Shown: positions 57,338 to 64,000 of the stretch, piece after piece
Layout: every line of letters begins with the position of its first letter
Numbering within the stretch: position 1 is the stretch's first letter
Source of the DNA: Tangfeifania diversioriginum
GTDB taxonomy: Bacteria; Bacteroidota; Bacteroidia; Bacteroidales; Prolixibacteraceae
Length of the DNA stretch: 64,000 nucleotides
Assembly (NCBI GenBank): GCA_945873105.1
Contig: CAMCBW010000013.1
Span: forward strand, 1-64,000
Direction: 5' to 3'
Translations under genes and position numbers: made by a program
Notes under the pieces: model-generated
The model's database searches: none
Told to the model about the DNA's origin: nothing
Seen by the model: only the letters and a program-made list of their open reading frames with translations

Positions 57338-58264
57338 ATGACCTATGTCGGCATCCAGACACAAATCAGGCGGAACAACTTCAACAGCATCCTCCTGATG
57401 ATCGCATTCCCGGTCGTTTTGCTGGGGATGGTCTACTCCTTCCTCTTTTTCACCCAAAGAGAGACAGAGGCACAGGTGGTGAATGAAACCTTCGTCAGTA
57501 TCGTGCCATTTGTGATCATCGCTACCACCATCTGGTTCCTGATTGCCTGGCTGATGCACAACTCCCTGATCAGGATGGCCACCGGATCGAAACCCCTGGA
57601 AAGGATGACCAACAAACGGGTTTACAACCTGGTCGAAAACCTTTGCATCTCAAAGGGGATGAAAATGCCGAAAATTTACCTCATCGAGGACGACTCACTC
57701 AACGCCTTTGCCAGTGGCATCAGTGAAAGCAGTTTTTCTGTGACCCTTTCCCGGGGCATCATCAACAAACTGGAGGATGACGAGCTCGAAGGAGTAATCG
57801 CCCACGAACTCTCCCACATCCGCAACCGGGATGTCAGACTGATGGTCGTCTCGATCATCTTCGTCGGCATCTTTGCCTTTATCGCCGAAGCATCCTTGAG
57901 AAGCCTGAGATTCGGTGCCATGTCTAGAGGGAAAAAGGATACAGGGGCAGCCATTCTGGTGGCCATCGTCATATCCGCCATTTGCTACCTGATCGCACTC
58001 TTGCTCCGCTTCGGGATCTCCCGGTCACGGGAATACATGGCCGATGCCGGAGCCGCCGAAATGACCAGGAAACCCTACGCCCTGGCCAACGCCCTGCGGA
58101 AAATAAGCCGGGATCCGCTCATCGAAGCGGTCGAAAACCGCGATGTTGCCCAGTTATTCATCGAAAACCCGCAACCGGAGGAGAAAAAATTCTCCCTTGG
58201 CAACCTCTTTGCCACCCATCCGCCCATCCAGAAAAGAATTGAACTGCTGGACCAGTTCGCATGA
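57338..58264 (+). CDS. M48 family metallopeptidase (HtpX-like)
   Basis: GVIAHELSHIRNRDVRLM HExxH motif; TM segments; FATHPPIQKRIELL. Confidence 0.94.
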   Translation: MTYVGIQTQIRRNNFNSILLMIAFPVVLLGMVYSFLFFTQRETEAQVVNETFVSIVPFVIIATTIWFLIAWLMHNSLIRMATGSKPLERMTNKRVYNLVENLCISKGMKMPKIYLIEDDSLNAFASGISESSFSVTLSRGIINKLEDDELEGVIAHELSHIRNRDVRLMVVSIIFVGIFAFIAEASLRSLRFGAMSRGKKDTGAAILVAIVISAICYLIALLLRFGISRSREYMADAGAAEMTRKPYALANALRKISRDPLIEAVENRDVAQLFIENPQPEEKKFSLGNLFATHPPIQKRIELLDQFA

Positions 58265-58365
58265 AGAAAAATTTCTGAATCAGGATTAAAGGATTAAAGG
58301 ATTTACAGGATTGGGTATTGTTGAAAATTTACGATTACATACAACTCAAAATCATTGATCAAATA

Positions 58366-59547
58366 ATGAAGAATTTTTACTTGCTGCTTATTTGCCTGAT
58401 CTGTTTGTCCAATGTTTCGATTGGTAAATCTTACAAGGTATCGACCCCGGAAGCGTTTCAGAATGCCGCAGCAAAGGCAAGAACAGGGGACCAAATCATC
58501 ATTGCCAACGGCAGCTACATTGGCTGGGCAATTACTGCCGAAATCCAGGGGACCACCGACCATCCGGTAATTATACGGGCAGAAACAACCGGGAAGGTCG
58601 TCTTTACTGGAGATGTAACCAAACCGGTTTTTCTGTTGACAGGAAGTTATACTGAAATTTCGGGGCTCCACTTTTCGGGATGCATTGTCTCCAAAGCGGC
58701 GGGCAAGAGCGGGGTTTTGATAGAGCTTAAGGAGAGCCTCCACAGCCGGATAACTGATTGCACCTTTACCAACAATGCCGTAAAAGTGCAGTATATGCCA
58801 TTGGTTGTTATCTCCGGAAAGGGGGAATACAACAGGGTGGATCATTGCACATTCACCGGCAACATTGATAACCAGGAACTACAGGTGAAGATCACCAAAG
58901 AGACAGTTCCGCTCAACACAACCATCGACCACAACCTTTTCAACGACAAGCCCAAGGTATCCTGGAAAGGCACCAATGGCGGTGAGTGCGTCCAGGTTGG
59001 ACAGGATCCGATAATGCTCGGAACACAAAGTTCACATACCATCGTTCGAGACAACCGGTTTATCCACTGCAACGGCGAGGCGGAAGTGATCAGCAACAAG
59101 AGTTCTTCCAACAAATACCTCCACAACTATTTCGAAGATTGCCGTGGTGAGCTGGTCATGCGGGGCGGTCATGATTGTCTGGTCGATAGCAACACCGTCA
59201 AGGGTGGTTCCGGTGGTATCCGGATCAATGGCTCCGGCCATACCGTTACCAACAATACGCTGATCGGACTACCAACGGCTATCAGATTGATGTATGGAAT
59301 GTCCAAAGGAAAATCCGAAATTGGTTTTTATGTGGCTGCCGGCGACATCACGATCAAAAACAACTTCATCAACAAATGCACAACTGGCATTCTTATTGGC
59401 GACAGCAAAAACGCCGACTGGACCGGAAAATTCGACACCAACAGGTACCCTTCACGCACCATGCAGGATGTAGCCCCCTACAACAACACCATGGAAGGGA
59501 ACACCATCACGGAGACGGAGAAACCTTTAGTGCAAAACGAACAATAG
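58366..59547 (+). CDS. Polysaccharide lyase family 6-like (chondroitinase-B/alginate lyase type)
   Basis: FQNAAAKARTGDQIIIANGSYIGW; parallel beta-helix repeats; NEAEVISNKSS-like GEAEVISNKSSSNKYLHNYFEDCRGELVMRGGHDCLV. Confidence 0.88.
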   Translation: MKNFYLLLICLICLSNVSIGKSYKVSTPEAFQNAAAKARTGDQIIIANGSYIGWAITAEIQGTTDHPVIIRAETTGKVVFTGDVTKPVFLLTGSYTEISGLHFSGCIVSKAAGKSGVLIELKESLHSRITDCTFTNNAVKVQYMPLVVISGKGEYNRVDHCTFTGNIDNQELQVKITKETVPLNTTIDHNLFNDKPKVSWKGTNGGECVQVGQDPIMLGTQSSHTIVRDNRFIHCNGEAEVISNKSSSNKYLHNYFEDCRGELVMRGGHDCLVDSNTVKGGSGGIRINGSGHTVTNNTLIGLPTAIRLMYGMSKGKSEIGFYVAAGDITIKNNFINKCTTGILIGDSKNADWTGKFDTNRYPSRTMQDVAPYNNTMEGNTITETEKPLVQNEQ

Positions 59548-59616
59548 CATGACTCCAATACGGAACATTTAAACCTGCTTTTCGTTGAAACATATGTTCT
59601 CACAAAACTCATTAAA

Positions 59617-61044
59617 ATGAACTGGAAAACATACCTATCAGCGATACTTGTCGTGCTTGCCATCGTATTTCTCTTTGGCTTTGCACCAAAAGAGGCCAGC
59701 CCGGAATCGCATGTAGCTCCTGAACCATCAACAGCAGCCGCCAATTACCAGAAATATTGCGCCGGCTGCCATGGCGAAAAGCTTGAAAAATTTGCCGCAA
59801 AATCCTGGATGGACGAAAAGGGAACCGGCTCGGCAGTGAACTCCATCAAGAATGGAATTGCCGATATGGGAATGCCCTCCTTTCAAAAAACTTTTACCAG
59901 CGAAGAGATCGAGGCACTGGCAGCCTACGTCAAGAAAGGAATTCCAGCCGATCGGACCAGCTTGAAAGCTGCCACCAAATCAGGTGAAATCGTGGAGTCT
60001 GAATCCCAAAAATTTGTCGTCGATACAGTCGTTACCGGCTTAAACGTTCCGTGGGGACTGGCCTTCCTTCCCAACGGGGATCTCCTGATCACCGAACGGT
60101 CGGGCTCCCTGTACCGTTTCTCCAAGGGGAAATTGTCTGCTCCAATTGAGGGTTTGCCCAAGCTAGTTGCCAAGGGACAGGGCGGATTGATGGACATTTG
60201 CCTCCATCCCGACTACGGGAAGAATGGCTGGATCTATATCTCCTTCTCCTCCCCCAATGCTCAAAGCACAAAAGTCATCGCCAATACGGCCATCCTTCGC
60301 GCCAAACTTCAGGGCAACAAACTGGTCGACCAACAGGTGATCTTCAAGGGAACCCCTGAAACCGACAAGTCGCACCACTTTGGCAGTAAACTGGCCTTCG
60401 ACCGGCAGGGCCATCTCTACTTCGGCATCGGCGACCGCGGACAACATTTCGATTTCCCGCAAAAACTCGACAATACCAACGGCAAGATCCACCGGATCAA
60501 CGATGATGGTTCAATACCCACCGACAACCCATTTGCCGGCAAACAGGGAGCCATTGCCTCCATCTACAGCTACGGCCACAGGAATCCGCAGGGAACCTGC
60601 ATCCATCCCGTAACCGGCGAACTCTGGGTGACCGAACACGGTCCCCGCGGCGGTGATGAACTGAACCAGGTGCAACCGGGCCTTAACTATGGCTGGCCGG
60701 TCATCTGTTACGGCATCAACTACGATGGCACCATTCTCACCGAACTGACCGAGAAAGAGGGGATGGAACAACCGGTATCCTACTGGCTTCCCTCCATCGC
60801 CCCTTGCGGCATGACCTTCCTCCCCGGCGACAAATACAAGAAGTGGCGCAACAACCTCTTCGTGGGATCCCTGCGCTTCCAATACCTCGAAAGATTGGTC
60901 ATCAACGGCCATTCAGTTCAGCACCGCGAGAAACTGCTGGAGGGCATCGGCCGGGTACGCAATGTGGTGGTTAGTCCGGAAGGATACCTCTATGTCGCCG
61001 TCGAGAACCCGGGTAAAATTGTGAAGCTGATTCCAATCGACTAA
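59617..61044 (+). CDS. PQQ-dependent sugar dehydrogenase with N-terminal cytochrome c domain
   Basis: YQKYCAGCHGEKLEKF (CxxCH); LNVPWGLAFLPNGDLLITERSG; VTEHGPRGGDELNQVQPGLNYGWP. Confidence 0.93.
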   Translation: MNWKTYLSAILVVLAIVFLFGFAPKEASPESHVAPEPSTAAANYQKYCAGCHGEKLEKFAAKSWMDEKGTGSAVNSIKNGIADMGMPSFQKTFTSEEIEALAAYVKKGIPADRTSLKAATKSGEIVESESQKFVVDTVVTGLNVPWGLAFLPNGDLLITERSGSLYRFSKGKLSAPIEGLPKLVAKGQGGLMDICLHPDYGKNGWIYISFSSPNAQSTKVIANTAILRAKLQGNKLVDQQVIFKGTPETDKSHHFGSKLAFDRQGHLYFGIGDRGQHFDFPQKLDNTNGKIHRINDDGSIPTDNPFAGKQGAIASIYSYGHRNPQGTCIHPVTGELWVTEHGPRGGDELNQVQPGLNYGWPVICYGINYDGTILTELTEKEGMEQPVSYWLPSIAPCGMTFLPGDKYKKWRNNLFVGSLRFQYLERLVINGHSVQHREKLLEGIGRVRNVVVSPEGYLYVAVENPGKIVKLIPID

Positions 61045-61284
61045 GCAAGAAGCTGTTCTAAATTCTTACATAACTTGTCCCGATACTTCTGTAGAACGGA
61101 AATCGCTTGCGATTTTCCACCTCTGTGAACTCCGGTGTTTTCTGCCAAAGAATTATAATAGCGGAAATATTTAAATGCCTCAATGTTTCGAAAAAAAGAC
61201 ATTTATACTCTGTGTTATAAATTTCACTAATCAATAAGATATACAGCATAGTTACATGACTCACTCATTCGACACAATCTCAAA

Positions 61285-63369
61285 ATGAACCACTGTTGGG
61301 GGTTTCAGATGGTCACAAAAAGTGTCTCAATCAGGGCGCTTTTCATCGCGCTTTCACTCCTGGTTTTACAGGCAAATCTTTCGGGACAGGAAAACGCAAA
61401 TCCCCTGCCGGGAAGGTCAGATACCACCATTGTGCTGGGGGAAATTGCGGTGGAAGCGATCAAAATCAGTACCCCCCTGCGGAATGTACCCGGGAGTATC
61501 TCTGTCGTGACCGGAAAAGGCACTACCATCGGGGATGCCACCAATCTCGCCACCACGATCAACGCCCTGCCGGGAGTCGCCATGCAAGCCGGGAACTATG
61601 CCACCAGCAGGATTGTCATCCGGGGCATGGGCAGCCGAACCCCATACAACACCAACCGGATCAAGTCCTACCTGAATGAGATCCCATTGACCGGCTCCGA
61701 TGGGGTATCTACCCCAGAAGAGATCGACCTTCACAGCCTGCAACGCATCGAGGTGGTGAAGGGTCCGGCAGCTGCCCTCTTCGGTCCCGGACTGGGGGGC
61801 AGCCTCAACCTCTATACCCCGGATTACAACCAATACAAGCTGAAGGCAAACGCACAATATGGCTCCTGGAATACATTGCAGGCCCATCTTTCAGCCTCAA
61901 CACAAGGGGAAACTTTGAGTGCCTGGGGAAGTGTGAGCCACCTTCAATCGGATGGATTCAGGGAGAATGGATCCTACCAAAGAACCGCCGTAATGTCTAC
62001 TGCACAGTGGAAGCGGAAAGGCTGGACAGTTGATGCATTGATCCTGCTGACCAGCCTGAATGCAGGCATTCCCAGCTCTTTGGGGAAGACCCTGTTTGAG
62101 GAGAGGCCCGAAGCTGCGGCTCCCACCTGGAAAGCGGTAAAGGGATACAAGGAGTCGGAGAAGATCCGGGCAGGCATCACGGTAGCCACCAAAATCAATA
62201 CCCGGCTCGACAACCTCTTTACCGTTTTTGGCATTGGCAACGACAGCTACGAACGACGCCCCTTCAACAACCTTGACGACAACTCCCTGGGATATGGCTT
62301 CCGGAACAAATTGAGTTACCGCACTGCAAAAACGGAATGGATTGCAGGCGGTGAATTTGTGGCGGATCGCTACGATTGGCGACTGGACAAGGAGGAGCAA
62401 CTCCTGAACAAGAACAGTGAACGACGGAATCATTTCAACCTTTACGGCATGGTCTACTTCCGGCCCAATGGGAAACTCAACCTCACCCTCGCATCGGCAG
62501 TCGGGCAGACCAGCTACCGGCTCACCGATCACTTCGCCGCCAACGGGGATCAATCCGGCCAACGCAAATTCCCGCTCATCTTCTCTCCCCGGATTGGGAT
62601 CAACTATGCCATCAATGCGGAAGTAGCGCTTTATGGCTCTGCCGGACACGGCTACTCCCTTCCCTCCCCTGAGGAGACACTGTTGCCCGGCGGCGATGTC
62701 AATCCCAACCTGAAACCGGAGCAGGGAATGCAATACGAAACAGGCATCCGGCTGAACCTTTTCCACCAAACAGCCTGGCTTGATGGAACCCTCTACTGGA
62801 TTGAACTGAACAATTTACTGGTTACCAAAAGGGTGTCGGAGGATATTTTCACCGGCATCAATGCAGGCAAGACAAGGCACCAGGGATTTGAACTGTCCTT
62901 CCGGAACAGCTTCTTCCACTTCAGCCACTTCCCGGGCAAACTTGGTTCAATGCTGAGCTATTCCCTGTCCGTCAACAAGTTCATCGAGTTTACAGACGAT
63001 GGAAACAACTTCGATGGCAAGAACCTTCCGGGGATACCGAACCAAACGATACAGCACCAATTTGTCTGGAATCCAATGGAGCGTATCGAAGTTACAACCC
63101 AGCTCTACCTTGCCGGGGAACAGTACCTGGATGACCTGAATGCCGAAAAATACGAAGGCTACCTGCTGGCAAACCTCAGGCTATCGGCGGAAATCCTCAA
63201 AAGTACCACCACTGCACTGAAGGCCTTTGCAGGCATCAACAACCTGACAGACACCCATTATGCCTCCATGCTGATGGTCAATGCCAAAGGCTTTGGTGGC
63301 AGCGAACCGCGCTATTATTATCCTGGTTCGCCCAGGAATTTCTTTTTGGGAATACAATATAGCTTCTGA
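61285..63369 (+). CDS. TonB-dependent receptor
   Basis: Plug domain RNVPGSISVVTG...RIVIRGMGSRTPYNTNRIK; VVKGPAAALFGPGLGGSLNLYT; C-terminal aromatic strand NFFLGIQYSF. Confidence 0.93.
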   Translation: MNHCWGFQMVTKSVSIRALFIALSLLVLQANLSGQENANPLPGRSDTTIVLGEIAVEAIKISTPLRNVPGSISVVTGKGTTIGDATNLATTINALPGVAMQAGNYATSRIVIRGMGSRTPYNTNRIKSYLNEIPLTGSDGVSTPEEIDLHSLQRIEVVKGPAAALFGPGLGGSLNLYTPDYNQYKLKANAQYGSWNTLQAHLSASTQGETLSAWGSVSHLQSDGFRENGSYQRTAVMSTAQWKRKGWTVDALILLTSLNAGIPSSLGKTLFEERPEAAAPTWKAVKGYKESEKIRAGITVATKINTRLDNLFTVFGIGNDSYERRPFNNLDDNSLGYGFRNKLSYRTAKTEWIAGGEFVADRYDWRLDKEEQLLNKNSERRNHFNLYGMVYFRPNGKLNLTLASAVGQTSYRLTDHFAANGDQSGQRKFPLIFSPRIGINYAINAEVALYGSAGHGYSLPSPEETLLPGGDVNPNLKPEQGMQYETGIRLNLFHQTAWLDGTLYWIELNNLLVTKRVSEDIFTGINAGKTRHQGFELSFRNSFFHFSHFPGKLGSMLSYSLSVNKFIEFTDDGNNFDGKNLPGIPNQTIQHQFVWNPMERIEVTTQLYLAGEQYLDDLNAEKYEGYLLANLRLSAEILKSTTTALKAFAGINNLTDTHYASMLMVNAKGFGGSEPRYYYPGSPRNFFLGIQYSF

Positions 63370-63393
63370 AATGCTGATTAAATCTAATTTTAT

Positions 63394-63513
63394 AATCCCG
63401 TTAGGGATTTTATGTGGGTAGAATATAGATGAATTGTGTTTATCTCGTCCCGTACGGGACGAAATGGACTTTCAATCAAATGCTTTCTACCCACATATTA
63501 TACCTCCGGTATA
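63394..63513. repeat. Multi-hairpin structured element, copy 2
   Basis: AATCCC/GGGATT; TATGTGGGTAGAA/TTCTACCCACATA; TCGTCCC/GGGACGA; TATACC/GGTATA. Confidence 0.88.
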
Positions 63514-63662
63514 TTGATTTTCAAAGTTTAAACAGCTTCTAACTTAATTTCAATAAATTGGCATTTAGAAAACAACCCTCAATATTAATGTAGTCTATAC
63601 AAGGTATCACACAGATTTCCAGTTATATAATTTCTTTTTCCGTCCAATAAAAACTCAACACC

Positions 63663-64000
63663 ATGCGAATACTGATTGCCCTGGCGCTCCTATTGATGTT
63701 CAAAATAGCAGGTGCCCAAAATTCAGAACCCTATTTCCTCTCCAACCCTTCGCTCACCCCGGACGGTCAAACCCTGCTCTTCAGCTTTGAAGGAGATCTA
63801 TGGAAAGCACCGTTGAAAGAGGGCACCGCGACAAGATTAACCGCCATGCAAGGCTATGAGACAGGAGCAAAAGTATCGCCGGATGGCAAATGGATCGCCT
63901 TTACAGGAAGGCAATACAACAACAGTGATCTCTACCTCATGCCCCTCGAAGGTGGCGAGATAAAACAACTGACCTTCCACAGCGCCTCCGATGATGTCAA
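63663..64000 (+). CDS. Partial TolB/tricorn-like beta-propeller protein (S41 peptidase or amidohydrolase type)
   Basis: MRILIALALLLMFKIAGAQNSEPYFLSNPSLTPDGQTLLFSFEGDLWKAPLKEGTATRLTAMQGYETGAKVSPDGKWIAFTG; runs off the window. Confidence 0.8.
   Translation, partial: MRILIALALLLMFKIAGAQNSEPYFLSNPSLTPDGQTLLFSFEGDLWKAPLKEGTATRLTAMQGYETGAKVSPDGKWIAFTGRQYNNSDLYLMPLEGGEIKQLTFHSASDDV

Noticed and set aside
61897-62769. 290-aa minus-strand ORF opposite the TonB receptor
   Set aside because: Long because of codon bias on the opposite strand; the sense frame has clear TonB-receptor motifs.

Overview
This 64 kb window is a Bacteroidota (probably Bacteroidales/Marinilabiliales-like) chromosomal segment. 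It is mostly housekeeping: ruvC, greA, ahcY, ribF, rmuC, purD, clpX-clpP-tig, lptB, tatC, recQ, rlmH, ribD, prmC, asd, hflX, and a tRNA-Leu(TAG). It also carries a ribose/ADP-ribose salvage-like cluster, a two-component pair, an FeS/DUF362 pair, several Tat-signal proteins, and a terminal PL6 lyase / PQQ dehydrogenase / TonB-receptor / beta-propeller region. I saw no prophage, IS transposase, CRISPR array or defence island. The most interesting content is intergenic. (1) Two copies of a multi-hairpin element (57164-57281, 63394-63513) share a stem plan with compensatory base changes. (2) A second two-copy hairpin element (2464-2630, 17018-17190) also has a covarying hairpin. (3) A ~100 bp element with terminal inverted repeats occurs twice (6207-6305, 38960-39060). 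(4) About ten intergenic islands consist of locus-specific 7-10 nt degenerate tandem words, most arranged as inverted arms. (5) GCATGC-centred perfect palindromes occur twice, one of them in frame inside a histidine kinase. (6) A promoter-hairpin-U-tract leader precedes greA. All calls come from reading the sequence and the supplied ORF translations; no database search was run.
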